A DNA stretch of 64,000 nucleotides from contig NZ_RBAN01000004.1 of NCBI RefSeq assembly GCF_003626655.1, positions 124,001 to 188,000 of the forward strand, written 5' to 3'. Shown here one piece after another: positions 16,654-25,880 of the stretch. Every line of letters starts with the position of its first letter. The first letter of the stretch is position 1. The stretch comes from Micromonospora costi. GTDB lineage: Bacteria > Actinomycetota > Actinomycetes > Mycobacteriales > Micromonosporaceae. The position numbers were made by a program, and so were the translations under genes. The notes under the pieces were generated by a model. That model saw only the letters and a list, made by a program, of their open reading frames with translations. It was not told the origin of the DNA and made no database searches.

Positions 16654-17564
16654 TCCTCACCGTCACCCTGAACGCGGCGCTGGACGTGACGTACCGCGTC
16701 CCGGGTCTGACGCCCGGCGCCACCCACCGGGTCAGCGAGGTGTCCGAGCGGGCGGGCGGGAAAGGCGTCAACGTGGCCCGCGTGCTGCACACCCTCGGCG
16801 CCCCGGTCGTCGCCACCGGGCTCGCCGGCGGCGCGTGCGGACGGCGCGTCCGCTCGCTGCTCACCGACGAGGGGGTCGCCGAGGCGTTCGTGCCGATCGC
16901 GGCCGAGTCCCGGCGCACCGTGGTCGTGGCCGCGCCGGACACGGCGACCGGCCTGTGGGAGCCGGGCCCGGCCGTCACGCCGGACGAGTGGGTCGCGTTC
17001 CTCGGCCGGTTCGCCGACCTGGTGCGCGCCAGCGAGGTGGTCGTGCTCTCCGGTTCGCTGCCGCCCGGGGTGCCGGTCGACGCGTACGGCACGCTGGTCG
17101 GCCTGGCGCGCGACGCCGGCGCGCGCACGGTGCTGGACAGCAGCGGCGATCCGCTGCGTCACGGCCTGCGCGCGGGCCCGGACGTCGTCAAGCCGAACGC
17201 CGAGGAACTCGCCGGCCTCGCCGGACGCCCGCTGCCCCGGCCGGCCGGGGCCGTCGAGGCGGTACGCGCGCTCGCCGCTCCGGCCGTCGTCGCCTCGTTC
17301 GGGCCGGAGGGGCTGCTCGCCGTGACCGACCGGGGTGCGTGGCACGCGTTCCTGCCGCACCCGGTCGACGGCAACCCCACCGGGGCGGGCGACGCCTGCG
17401 TGGCGGCGCTGGCCCACACCATGACCCGGCCGCCCCCGTGGCCGGAACGGCTCGCCGACGCGGTCGCGCTGTCCGCCGCGGCCGTCCGGGCGCCGGTGGC
17501 CGGAAGCGTGGACCTGTCGGACCACCGGCGACTGCGCCGGACCGTGATCGTCAAGGAGCTGTGA
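16650..17564 (+). CDS. PfkB-family hexose-phosphate kinase (tagatose-6-P kinase / 1-phosphofructokinase type)
   Basis: 304 residues from a GTG overlapping the SIS stop. It starts ILTVTLNAALDVTYRV, the LacC/FruK N-terminus, and has ERAGGKGVNVARVLHTLG for sugar-phosphate binding. The C-terminal GNPTGAGDACVAALAHT carries the catalytic Asp. The subgroup phosphorylates tagatose 6-phosphate or fructose 1-phosphate. Here the flanking SIS enzyme and class II aldolase favour tagatose 6-phosphate to 1,6-bisphosphate. Its stop shares a base with the aldolase ATG. Confidence 0.85.
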   Translation: MILTVTLNAALDVTYRVPGLTPGATHRVSEVSERAGGKGVNVARVLHTLGAPVVATGLAGGACGRRVRSLLTDEGVAEAFVPIAAESRRTVVVAAPDTATGLWEPGPAVTPDEWVAFLGRFADLVRASEVVVLSGSLPPGVPVDAYGTLVGLARDAGARTVLDSSGDPLRHGLRAGPDVVKPNAEELAGLAGRPLPRPAGAVEAVRALAAPAVVASFGPEGLLAVTDRGAWHAFLPHPVDGNPTGAGDACVAALAHTMTRPPPWPERLADAVALSAAAVRAPVAGSVDLSDHRRLRRTVIVKEL

Positions 17565-18454
17565 TGCCGCTCGTACCCACCGGGCAGATCGTGGCCGCAG
17601 GTCCGGTCTGCGCGTTCAACGTGATCGCCCTGGAGCACGCCGAGGCCATCGTCGCCGGCGCCGAGGCCGCGGGGCGGCCGGTGATCCTGCAGATCAGCGA
17701 GAACGCCGTCCGTTTCCACGGTCGGCTCCCGGCGATCGCCGCGGGGACCCGGGCCGTCGCGGCATCGGCCGCCGTCGACGTGGCGCTGCACCTCGACCAC
17801 GTGGTCTCCCCCGACCTGTGGCGCAGCGCGCCCGAGCACGGGTTCGGTTCGGTGATGGTGGACGCGTCCCGGTTGCCGTACCGGGAGAACGTCGCGGCGA
17901 CGCGGGCGGCGGCCGAGTTCGCCCACGCCAGCGGGCTGTGGGTCGAGGCCGAGCTGGGCACGGTCGGCGGCAAGGACGGCGAGCCGCCCGTGGACCCGCA
18001 CGCCCCCGGCGCCCGGACCGAACCGGACGAGGCCGCGGCGTACGTGGCGGCGACCGGCGTGGACGCCCTCGCCGTCGCGGTCGGCTCCGCGCACGCCATG
18101 ACGACCCGCAACGCCGTCCTCGACCAGCCGCTGATCGAGCGGCTGCGGGCCGCCGTCCCGGTGCCGCTGGTGCTGCACGGCTCGTCCGGCGTTCCCGACG
18201 ACGAGCTGCGCCGCGCCGTGGCCGCGGGCATCGTGAAGGTGAACATCGGTACGGCGCTGAACGTGGCCTTCACCGGCGCTGTACGCCAGGCCCTTGCCGC
18301 GCGGCCGGACGTGGTCGACCCGCGCCGCTACCTGACGCCCGCGCGGGACGCGATGAGCGGGACCGTCGCCCGCTTCTGCCGCCTCGTGGCCGGCGACGAC
18401 GAAACGTCCCGACGGGTTGACGCCGGCCTCGCCGTGACCGTCAGGGAGTCGTGA
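17564..18454 (+). CDS. class II ketose-bisphosphate aldolase (tagatose/fructose type)
   Basis: 296 residues; AAGGAG sits six bases before the ATG. It is a zinc-dependent TIM barrel: VALHLDHVVSP has the zinc/catalytic Asp-His pair, EAELGTVGG the Glu, AVGSAHAM a zinc His, and LVLHGSSGV the third zinc His, followed by VKVNIGTALN for phosphate binding. These are the KbaY/AgaY/FbaA motifs. It should split the bisphosphate to glycerone phosphate and glyceraldehyde 3-phosphate, completing the route begun by the two upstream enzymes. Tagatose rather than fructose is inferred from context. Confidence 0.87.
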   Translation: MPLVPTGQIVAAGPVCAFNVIALEHAEAIVAGAEAAGRPVILQISENAVRFHGRLPAIAAGTRAVAASAAVDVALHLDHVVSPDLWRSAPEHGFGSVMVDASRLPYRENVAATRAAAEFAHASGLWVEAELGTVGGKDGEPPVDPHAPGARTEPDEAAAYVAATGVDALAVAVGSAHAMTTRNAVLDQPLIERLRAAVPVPLVLHGSSGVPDDELRRAVAAGIVKVNIGTALNVAFTGAVRQALAARPDVVDPRRYLTPARDAMSGTVARFCRLVAGDDETSRRVDAGLAVTVRES

Positions 18455-18570
18455 GCCGTGCCCGGCGCCATGTGCCCGCCGGTGAAGGTCGATAGCATCG
18501 TGCCCGTGGTCATCCTCCCCGCGGCGGCCGTGGCGCGCCGCGCCGCCGCTACGACGAGCGGAGCCGTCAC

Positions 18571-19398
18571 GTGACCTCGACCAGGGCCACGGCGCCCGCG
18601 CCGGGGGCGATGGCCGACCGCGCCCGCCGGCTGCAGGCGCTGCTGGAACTCCTGGCGGCACGGGGCGGGCGGCTGTCCGTCGTGGAGGCCGCGACCGCCC
18701 TCGGGGTCTCCGAGGCGACCGTCCGCCGCGACTTCACCACCCTCGCCGGGCAGCAGCTCGTGACGCGTACGCACGGCGGCATCGTGGCCAGCTCGGTCGC
18801 GTACGACCTGCCGGTCCGCTACCGCCACAGCGGCGACCGCGGCACCAAGGAGCGCATCGCCGCGACCGCCGCGGACCTCGTCGAGCCGGGCAGCGTCGTC
18901 GGGCTGAACGGGGGCACCACGACGTCGGCCACCGCCCGGCACCTCGCGGCGCGACCCGACCTGTCGCAGGCCACTCCGCGACCGGCCCTCACCGTGGTGA
19001 CGAACGCGCTGAACATCGCCACGGAGATGGTGCTGCGGCCGTCCCTGCGCACCGTCATCCTGGGCGGGGTCGCGCTGCCCCAGTCGTACGAGCTGACCGG
19101 GCCGCTCACCACCATGGTGATGCAGTCGCTCTGGCTCGACGTGCTCATCCTCGGCGTCGACGGCTTCTCGGTGGAGGGCACGTCCTGCCACGACGAGAGC
19201 GAGGCGGGCATCGACGCGCTGATGGTCAGCCGCGCCCGGCGGGTGGTCGTCGTGGCCGGGTCGGAGAAGCTGGGACGCCACTCCTTCGCCAAGATCTGCG
19301 ACGCGTCCGCCGTGGACACCCTGGTCACTGACGACGCGGCGGACGAGAAGATCGTGGCAGACCTACGCTCGGCCGGCGTCGAAGTGCTCCTGGCCTGA
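18571..19398 (+). CDS. DeoR-family transcriptional repressor
   Basis: 275 residues from GTG 18571. The N-terminal winged helix (about 17-70) has the DeoR pattern SVVEAATALGVSEATVRRDF and LVTRTHGGIV. The C-terminal sugar-phosphate sensor has GLNGGTTTSATARHL, LTVVTNALNIATEMV, LILGVDGFSVEGTSCHDESE and SEKLGRHSF, typical of AgaR/GlpR/FruR. It lies 116 bases after the aldolase in the same direction and probably controls the aminosugar locus, including the divergent GH109 gene. The effector is likely a sugar phosphate of that pathway. No operator could be assigned with confidence. Confidence 0.85.
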   Translation: MTSTRATAPAPGAMADRARRLQALLELLAARGGRLSVVEAATALGVSEATVRRDFTTLAGQQLVTRTHGGIVASSVAYDLPVRYRHSGDRGTKERIAATAADLVEPGSVVGLNGGTTTSATARHLAARPDLSQATPRPALTVVTNALNIATEMVLRPSLRTVILGGVALPQSYELTGPLTTMVMQSLWLDVLILGVDGFSVEGTSCHDESEAGIDALMVSRARRVVVVAGSEKLGRHSFAKICDASAVDTLVTDDAADEKIVADLRSAGVEVLLA

Positions 19399-19436
19399 CC
19401 CGGGACCCCGCAGGACCTGGACCGCAACCCCTCGGC

Positions 19437-19573
19437 CCGTCGATCATGCACTTGTGGTGGGGAATATAAGGGGCGAACACCCATGCTCCGGGCACCACAA
19501 CTGGATGATCGACGGGAGCGGCCCGTTCGGCCCGTTGTGCCGGCTCGTTCGAACGCTTCGGCGAGGGCGGCCA
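19437..19573. repeat. left island-border repeat: palindrome plus marR 3'-end fragment
   Basis: Inverted arms of 23 bases (19437-19459 and 19493-19515, two mismatches) enclose a 33-base loop. After 18 bases comes a 40-base segment (19534-19573) matching the coding 3' end of the marR gene at 59642, with six mismatches; in the minus sense it reads LAEAFERAGTT against LARAFERAGTT. The right-hand copy at 59539-59688 has the same arm and loop lengths and the same orientation. It may be an attachment-site remnant or the scar of a segmental duplication. Confidence 0.8.
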
Positions 19574-19693
19574 TGGAGCGCTGTTAGTGGGGCTGGTGAG
19601 GCGTGGTCGGCCAGCGCCACCGCCACGAGGTCCATTACGGCGGCATACCGTTCCGTACCGCCCTGGTGAACCAGACCACGTGACGGCCGGGCT

Positions 19694-21829
19694 TCAGTCG
19701 CCGAGCAGGTGGGACATCCGGGTCGACTCGGCGAGCACCGCCTCGGCACTCGGGATGTCGGCAAGCCGCGCCGCCAGGGTGGCCACCGCCAGCCGTTCCG
19801 GCAGTGCCGCGCTGAACTTGAGGCCCGCGAGAGCCTTCGGGTTGACCTCGGGTAGGCAGATCCGTTCGGACGCATCGCCCAACGACAGGCGCAGGCGTTC
19901 CCGGTCAAGATCCGGTCGCAGGCGGATCGAGGCGTCCTCAAGCCGCTGGGTGGGGTCGGCGATGTCGCTCACCGTGGCGGTCAGTGTGGCGTTGGCCCGA
20001 TAGCCGGCCCACGTCCACCATCGCAGCTCTCCGTCCCTGTCGCGGACCACGAGCGTGCCTCCGGGGTGGACAAGCGCCTCGAAATCCTGCCGCAGGCTGG
20101 CAAGTCGAGTCTGGGCACGGCCAGTCAGCGAGACGGGCGGGTCGCTGCCGAGGAGCACGTCCCGCATAGCTCGGACTATCCGGAATGACAGCCCCTGCGG
20201 TGTTCCCCCCGTCATCCAGAGTGCCCTGCCCCCGCCGTCCGCGGACTCGACGAAGCAGCGGTGGCGCTTCCAGTCGATGTAGGTGACCCGCCAGCTCCGG
20301 CCGGCGAGCAGGAGCAGTCGTGGGCCCTGTACCTTCGCGGTCAGCAGTGCGGGGTCGATACGACCGATCTCGGTACGGCCGGAGAGAACGGTGAACTGCG
20401 GCGGAGCGGTGAACACGGCTAGCATGTCCATAAAGTGCCGGCGACCGAACCGAAGCTCCGTCTCCGGCCCGATGAACAACATCCCGGAGTCCTCGTCCAG
20501 GTAGCCGCTATCGACGAGGTACCGCATGATGACCTCGGCGCTCTTGTCGAAGGGCGCCAGTCCGTTCCACTCCCCCGACCACGTCTGGTCGCCGATCCGG
20601 TGCCGCTGCAGCGAGAGCGCCAACAGTTGCTGCGCGACGATGTGCCGTGGCTCCGGCGGCGGCACCACGGCCTCGACCCAGCCCTGCGCCCAGAGGTGTA
20701 GCAGCCCAGCCGCCTGCAGCAGACCCTCGCCGTCCAGGGCAAGGAAAAGACAGTTCCGCGTGCTGCCGGCGCGCCGGCCCGCGCGTCCGATCCGCTGCAG
20801 GAAGGCGGCAACGGTACGTGGCGCGTTGATCTGGATAACCCGATCGAGATCGCCGACGTCGATGCCCAGTTCCAGGGTGCTGGTGGCGACGATGACGCAG
20901 TCCCGCTCCTGTGCGAATGCCTCCTCGGCGCGCCGCCGCTCCTCGGACGCCAGCGAGGCGTGAGAGAGGAACGTGGTCACGCCGAGCTCGCGCAGCCGTT
21001 GACCCAGGTCTTCAACCAACGCTCGGGAATCGCAGAACACCAGCCGCTTCTCACCCTGGTGCAGGGCAGCGATGACCTTGGCGGCGTTGTGTACAGACCC
21101 GACGTAGTCCAGCTCCACGTCCCCGGCGGGACGCGCCGCGGATGCCGCGGCGGTGACCACTGCGTCAACACCCGGCGCCACGACCCGGGCCGGCCTTCGT
21201 CCACGCCCCGATCCCTGCAGCCAGCCCAACAACTCCTCCGGGTTGCCGACCGTCGCCGAGAGGCCAACCCGCTGCACCGATCGGCCCGCCACCCGCGAGA
21301 GGCGCTCGAGGACGGCCAGCAGATGCCAGCCTCGGTCGTCGCCAGCGAACGCGTGCACCTCGTCCACCACCACTGCCCGAAGCTGCCCGAAGAACTCCTC
21401 GTGGTCGACGGCGGAGCTGACCAACATCGACTCGATGGATTCCGGCGTGGTGAGCAGGACGTCCGGCCGCCCGCGGAGGATCGTTCGGCGACGTCCCATC
21501 GTCACGTCGCCATGCCAGAGTGCCGCCCGGCGGCCGAGCCAGCCCGTGTACGCCTCGAGGCGAGGCAGGAGGTTGTTGAGCAGGGCCTTCAGCGGGCACA
21601 CGTATAGGACTGACGTGCCGGACCAGTTGTCCTGCGCCATGCGGGACAGCAGCGGGAACATGGCCGCCTCGGTCTTGCCCCCGGCCGTGGGTGCTAGAAG
21701 AAGTGCGTCCTCGCCGTCGAGGAGGGGAGCCACTGCCGCCTCCTGCAAGGGCCGCAGTGCCGGCCACTGCAACGTGTTGACCACGTGGTGCAGCAGAACC
21801 GGGTGCAGCAGCTCAGCCCCACTCGTCAT
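19694..21829 (-). CDS. brxHI: BREX type 2 Lhr-like helicase BrxHI
   Basis: 711 residues. A superfamily 2 helicase: Walker A LLLAPTAGGKTEAA (about residues 44-57), VLYVCPLKALLNN, LLTTPESIESML, the DEVH box VVVDEVHAF (about 155), motif III GLSATVGNP, then the second RecA domain with VIVATSTLELGIDVGDLD and QRIGRAGRRAG. The C-terminal 300 residues follow the Lhr-like accessory region. Its position at the end of a pglY-pglZ-brxD operon identifies it as the BrxHI helicase of type 2 BREX. It should unwind or translocate DNA in the phage-restriction complex. It starts five bases past the brxD stop. Confidence 0.9.
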   Translation of the reverse strand: MTSGAELLHPVLLHHVVNTLQWPALRPLQEAAVAPLLDGEDALLLAPTAGGKTEAAMFPLLSRMAQDNWSGTSVLYVCPLKALLNNLLPRLEAYTGWLGRRAALWHGDVTMGRRRTILRGRPDVLLTTPESIESMLVSSAVDHEEFFGQLRAVVVDEVHAFAGDDRGWHLLAVLERLSRVAGRSVQRVGLSATVGNPEELLGWLQGSGRGRRPARVVAPGVDAVVTAAASAARPAGDVELDYVGSVHNAAKVIAALHQGEKRLVFCDSRALVEDLGQRLRELGVTTFLSHASLASEERRRAEEAFAQERDCVIVATSTLELGIDVGDLDRVIQINAPRTVAAFLQRIGRAGRRAGSTRNCLFLALDGEGLLQAAGLLHLWAQGWVEAVVPPPEPRHIVAQQLLALSLQRHRIGDQTWSGEWNGLAPFDKSAEVIMRYLVDSGYLDEDSGMLFIGPETELRFGRRHFMDMLAVFTAPPQFTVLSGRTEIGRIDPALLTAKVQGPRLLLLAGRSWRVTYIDWKRHRCFVESADGGGRALWMTGGTPQGLSFRIVRAMRDVLLGSDPPVSLTGRAQTRLASLRQDFEALVHPGGTLVVRDRDGELRWWTWAGYRANATLTATVSDIADPTQRLEDASIRLRPDLDRERLRLSLGDASERICLPEVNPKALAGLKFSAALPERLAVATLAARLADIPSAEAVLAESTRMSHLLGD

Positions 21830-21834
21830 GACGC

Positions 21835-23148
21835 CTACAACTCGAGTGCGACGGAGTCGGCGCTGCTCGCATTGCGCTCGACGTCGGTCATCTCGGTGGC
21901 GGAGAGCGTGAGCGCGTAGTGCTGACGGGGATCGAAATCGGCGTACTGGTCGACCCGGTCGAGCACCTCGCCCACCAGCTTCTTGAGGAACAATCGTGGA
22001 GCAACCCCGACCTTGCCGCCGAGCCCACCGGCGACCGCCCGGGCGAGGTCACCGAGGTACGCGTCATCGACCATGTGGTGAATCCGCTCCGATGCGGTGG
22101 AACCGTCCGCGTAGAGGTCCCGGACCCGGCCACCCAACTCCAGCAAGGAGTCGACGGTGAAGCCGGGCAGGCGGATCTGCACCGCACGGGGGTTGTCGAA
22201 GCGCGGGTCGGTGGTGAAGTCGACGGCGAGGCGCTGGGCCAGCGGAGTGAGTCGCTGCACACCCTGCGGTCCCTCGTAAAAGGCTGGAGTGCCAGTGATC
22301 ACCAGATACAGCCCCGGGAAGCGCCCGGAGTACACCTCGTCGATGAGTTGCCGCAGGGCGTTGAGCGCTTTGTCCCGCGCATCGGACCGGACGCGTTGCA
22401 GCGTCTCCACCTCGTCCAGCACCAGCAGCAGGCCGGGGTGGCCGCTGTCGCGCAGCACCGCGAGCAGGCCCTGCAGGAAACTGAGCGCCGCGAAGTGGTC
22501 GAGATCGCCCCGTACGCCGGCGGCCCGGCGGGCCGAGGCGGCGACGTGCGGTTGACCGCCGAGCCATGCCAGCACCGCCTCCGCCGTCGCCGAATCGCCG
22601 TCGAGGCTGGCGGTCCGGTACCCGCGCAGCGCTGCCGCGAAGGCTGGTGCACTACGGCTGACTGCCGCGAGTCGGTGGTCCAACAGCGTCCCCACAGCGC
22701 GATCCAGCGCGGTCGCGTCGTCTGGCGTGACGTCACCCGCCGCCAGGACGTCCTCTTCCAGCGCATAGAACCAGCCGTCGACGACGGGCCGCAGGGCGCT
22801 CGGGGGGAACGTGGCGGTGGTCAAGCGCTCGGTCAGCCGCCGGTAGACGGTTTCCAGTTTGTGCAGTGGCGTCTCGTTCTCGGAAATCTGCACCTCGGCG
22901 GTGGCGAGGTTCGCCCGCTTCGCCCGCTCGGCCAGCCATCGGGTGAAGAAGGTCTTGCCAGACCCGTACTCGCCACGAATCGCCTTGAACACCGAACCGC
23001 CGGCGGAGATGGCGTCGAGATCCTCATCCACCGAAGCCACGAACCGGTCCAGACCGACGGCGAACAGGTCCAATCCTGCCGAGGGCACGGCACCCCGCCG
23101 GAGGGCGTCGATGACCTCACGCCGCCGCGCCGGGCTGACGCCGCTCAT
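21835..23148 (-). CDS. brxD: BREX system ATP-binding protein BrxD
   Basis: 437 residues. A STAND/AAA-like P-loop ATPase: Walker A IRGEYGSGKTFFTRWLA (about 56-72) and Walker B LLLVLDEVETLQRV (about 239-252), with TGTPAFYEGPQGVQ as a sensor-like segment. The N-terminus (RRREVIDALRRGAVPSAGLD) is the BrxD/BrxC3 signature. It works with the BrxHI helicase in type 2 BREX. The start overlaps the pglZ stop by four bases, so production is coupled within the operon. Confidence 0.9.
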   Translation of the reverse strand: MSGVSPARRREVIDALRRGAVPSAGLDLFAVGLDRFVASVDEDLDAISAGGSVFKAIRGEYGSGKTFFTRWLAERAKRANLATAEVQISENETPLHKLETVYRRLTERLTTATFPPSALRPVVDGWFYALEEDVLAAGDVTPDDATALDRAVGTLLDHRLAAVSRSAPAFAAALRGYRTASLDGDSATAEAVLAWLGGQPHVAASARRAAGVRGDLDHFAALSFLQGLLAVLRDSGHPGLLLVLDEVETLQRVRSDARDKALNALRQLIDEVYSGRFPGLYLVITGTPAFYEGPQGVQRLTPLAQRLAVDFTTDPRFDNPRAVQIRLPGFTVDSLLELGGRVRDLYADGSTASERIHHMVDDAYLGDLARAVAGGLGGKVGVAPRLFLKKLVGEVLDRVDQYADFDPRQHYALTLSATEMTDVERNASSADSVALEL

Positions 23149-25880
23149 GCCGTCCCGTCCGGCAGGCCGAACTGGGTCCGCAACAGCGCGACGTCCAGCC
23201 GGACGGTGCGGGCGTCGTCGATCAGCGACAGCACGGGATAGTTGTCGATGTTGAAGATCCGCTGCAGTGTGTTCACGAAGCCGACCGCGCGGGCCGGCAG
23301 TTCCCCGGCCCGCTGCGCCAGCACGGCCGCCGACAGCACGCCCTTCGCCTCGAGGAGCGCCCGCATCGCCGCCTCGATCTTCTTGAGGTCGACCTTGCGC
23401 GGGGTGAGGCCATGCTGCGCCTTGAAGAGTTCGGTCCCGAGCAGCACGTTCACCAGATCAATGCCGCCGACCGCGGACGTCGCTCCCGGCATCGGCGGCA
23501 TTTCGGGTACGTCGAACAGCGCGTCGCCTGCGACGACCGGCGCCTTCCGGCGTGGCTTGGCCGGGGACACCGGAGCGGGTGCGACCTTGACGGCCGCTGC
23601 GCTCGCCGCCCACCACTCGGGCGGGCGGCTCTCGACCGGCGCCCAGCCCTGTGGCACCTCGTCGGCGTAGGGCGGCAGGTACGCCAGGAGCGGGATGGTC
23701 ACCTCGGCCAACGATGCCCCGCCGTGGTAGCCGGCCTTGCTCGGACGGTAGCGCCGCAGTGCGTCCCAGAGCGCGATGATCCGGTTCTCCTCGGCCACGA
23801 CACGCGGACCGCTCAGCTCGACCTCGCCATGGTCGGCGGGTCCCGGCCCGGTGCGATGGCGAGCGGAGGCAGCGTCAGCGGCCCTCACATGCTCGCCGCC
23901 ACGCTCCAGCACATGGCCGTGATCGCTGGTGATCACGACGGCCCGGCCCGCGTTCCGAGCGAGGTCCAGCAGGCTACGCAGCACGCCGAGGTCGTTGAGT
24001 TGCCAGCCGGCCTCTTCGCCCTCCCGGCCATGGGCCAGCGAATCGTCCACGGTGTTGATCACCACGGCGACCAGACGCGCCGGACCGGCGAGTGCGTCAG
24101 TGAGGTCGCCGGAGATCACCTCTCCCGCCCCACCGCGGGCTGGGCCCTTGTGGAAGATCCGGGCGTCGTCGCCCCACCGCCCCTGCTTGAACACCTGCTG
24201 CTCGGTGGCCTGGGTGCCGGCGCGCAGCGCGCCGGCGAAGAGAGAGGTCCGGGACACCGCCGTCAGGGTAGGCAGGGCGGCCGCGATTCCCCGGCGGCGT
24301 CCGTTTCCCTCCCGAGCCAGCGGGTCATACTCGACCCAGTGCTGGGACAACTCGTCTGCCAGTTCGATGGCCACCGCCGCACTCATGCCGTCGAGCACGA
24401 CCAGCAGCACTGGACGATGCGTGCGGACCAGCGGGTCGATAACGCGAGGGAGAAGGTTCTCGACGGTCAGCAGGTCGCCGTCGTTACCCGGGCCCGCGGT
24501 TGCCCAGGCTGCCAACCGGTTGGCGAAGGCGGCGTCGAGGTCCCGACGCCGCTGCTGCGCACGGTCGTGGACGGCGCGGAAGGCCTGCTGCAACTCGGGG
24601 TGCACGTCCTCGCCGGCCCAGACGTGATTCAGGGCGAGATCGACCCAGCCCCACTCGGCGATCTGTCGCTGTACCCCGTCGGCGACGCTGGCAGGCGGCT
24701 CTATCGGGGTGCGAAGCCACCGGACGAGTCGCTGGGCCATCTGTACCCGCCGGACCCGCTCCGCTTCCGCCTCGGCCAACCGGTGTCCGGCCAGGCTGTC
24801 GACCGCCACGTCCAGCCTGGGATCGGTGGGATCGGCCAGGCCGGCGACAAGCGCAGCCCCCGCGTCCCTCAGCCGTTGCGTGAAGCTCGTACGCAAAATG
24901 CGGCTGTGGCCTGCGCTGCCGACCGCGTTGAACAGCAAGAGCAACTGCTCGGCCCGATCCAGGACGGCGTGCCCCTGACGCCGCAGATCCGCGTCCCGGT
25001 CGGCCAACAACCCGCCGACGACCTGCATGGCCACCTCAGCCAACGCACGGACGGCGGCATCGTCGTCGAGCTTGCCGAAGTACTGGTCGATGCGACCCTG
25101 GGCGCGCACGGCGTCCGGATTGTCGCTGGTCCACAGCCCGTCGCACACCAGGCCCAACGGCAACGCGTCCGCGCCCCGCCCGGCGTCGACGAGTGCGAAG
25201 AGCGCCCGGGCCGGCCGGCCGAACTGCTCGACGAGCCAGCGCACCAGGCCGTCCCGCTCCTCCTGCCGGAGCAGCTCGAACGCCTCGACCGCCCCCGGCT
25301 CGACGCTCCACCGCAGCAGCGCCGTCACGTCCAGGTCGTCAGCGCCGGCTCCCCACCGATCCAGACCGAGCCGGACGGAGGCCAGGTGGCGCAGGGCCAC
25401 GTCCCGGGTCAGCACCCTCGTGGTGAGCCTGGGCCAACCACCGGGCGGCATCGCGTCGAGCAGGGCCTGCCCGGCCCACCGCTCACTCTCGAGCGCCGTG
25501 TCCGGCACCTGAGCGCCGAAGGCGTCGACCACCAGGCCCCACGGCTCCAGGCCGATCACCTGCTGCCGGAAGATCCGGCTACGCACCCCGTGGCCGAGGG
25601 CGGACTCGGGAATGTCGGTGAGCAGCACGAGCACCTCGTCGTTACGCTCCGCGACCAGGTGTTCCCAGACGGCGAGCGGTGACACGCACGGCACGACACG
25701 GGCCTGCCGGCCGCCGGGCAGCAGCAGCACCGGGTCGTGCGGCCACTCCGGCTCCGCGCTGACCACCATGACGGGGTACGGGTTCCCGTTTCGATGCCGG
25801 TCGAGCTGCTGCGCCACCTTCTGGGCGAGCGCCACGGGGCTGATTCGCAGCGCCTGCGAGACCGCGGGTGCCCGTGTCAC
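23145..25880 (-). CDS. pglZ: BREX type 2 phosphatase-fold protein PglZ
   Basis: 911 residues from a GTG overlapping the pglY stop. The PglZ domain belongs to the alkaline phosphatase superfamily: LLVVLDGMSAAVAIELADEL (about residues 490-509) has the first metal Asp, and VVITSDHGHVLERGGEH (about 648-664) the later Asp-His metal ligands. The N-terminal third is helical and the C-terminus has TPRKVDLKKIEAAMRALLEA. PglZ is a core BREX protein required for protection; whether it is an active hydrolase is unsettled. It sits in the tightly packed pglY-pglZ-brxD-brxHI operon. Confidence 0.92.
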   Translation of the reverse strand: MTRAPAVSQALRISPVALAQKVAQQLDRHRNGNPYPVMVVSAEPEWPHDPVLLLPGGRQARVVPCVSPLAVWEHLVAERNDEVLVLLTDIPESALGHGVRSRIFRQQVIGLEPWGLVVDAFGAQVPDTALESERWAGQALLDAMPPGGWPRLTTRVLTRDVALRHLASVRLGLDRWGAGADDLDVTALLRWSVEPGAVEAFELLRQEERDGLVRWLVEQFGRPARALFALVDAGRGADALPLGLVCDGLWTSDNPDAVRAQGRIDQYFGKLDDDAAVRALAEVAMQVVGGLLADRDADLRRQGHAVLDRAEQLLLLFNAVGSAGHSRILRTSFTQRLRDAGAALVAGLADPTDPRLDVAVDSLAGHRLAEAEAERVRRVQMAQRLVRWLRTPIEPPASVADGVQRQIAEWGWVDLALNHVWAGEDVHPELQQAFRAVHDRAQQRRRDLDAAFANRLAAWATAGPGNDGDLLTVENLLPRVIDPLVRTHRPVLLVVLDGMSAAVAIELADELSQHWVEYDPLAREGNGRRRGIAAALPTLTAVSRTSLFAGALRAGTQATEQQVFKQGRWGDDARIFHKGPARGGAGEVISGDLTDALAGPARLVAVVINTVDDSLAHGREGEEAGWQLNDLGVLRSLLDLARNAGRAVVITSDHGHVLERGGEHVRAADAASARHRTGPGPADHGEVELSGPRVVAEENRIIALWDALRRYRPSKAGYHGGASLAEVTIPLLAYLPPYADEVPQGWAPVESRPPEWWAASAAAVKVAPAPVSPAKPRRKAPVVAGDALFDVPEMPPMPGATSAVGGIDLVNVLLGTELFKAQHGLTPRKVDLKKIEAAMRALLEAKGVLSAAVLAQRAGELPARAVGFVNTLQRIFNIDNYPVLSLIDDARTVRLDVALLRTQFGLPDGTA

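Noticed and set aside
19400..19693. tRNA gene as insertion site at the island's left border
   Set aside because: The palindrome lacks a cloverleaf, anticodon arm, and T-loop sequence. The 3' end of marR fits better.
23412..25682. Long plus-strand open frame opposite pglZ
   Set aside because: No recognisable domain, wholly within pglZ, which has the metal-binding motifs on the minus strand.
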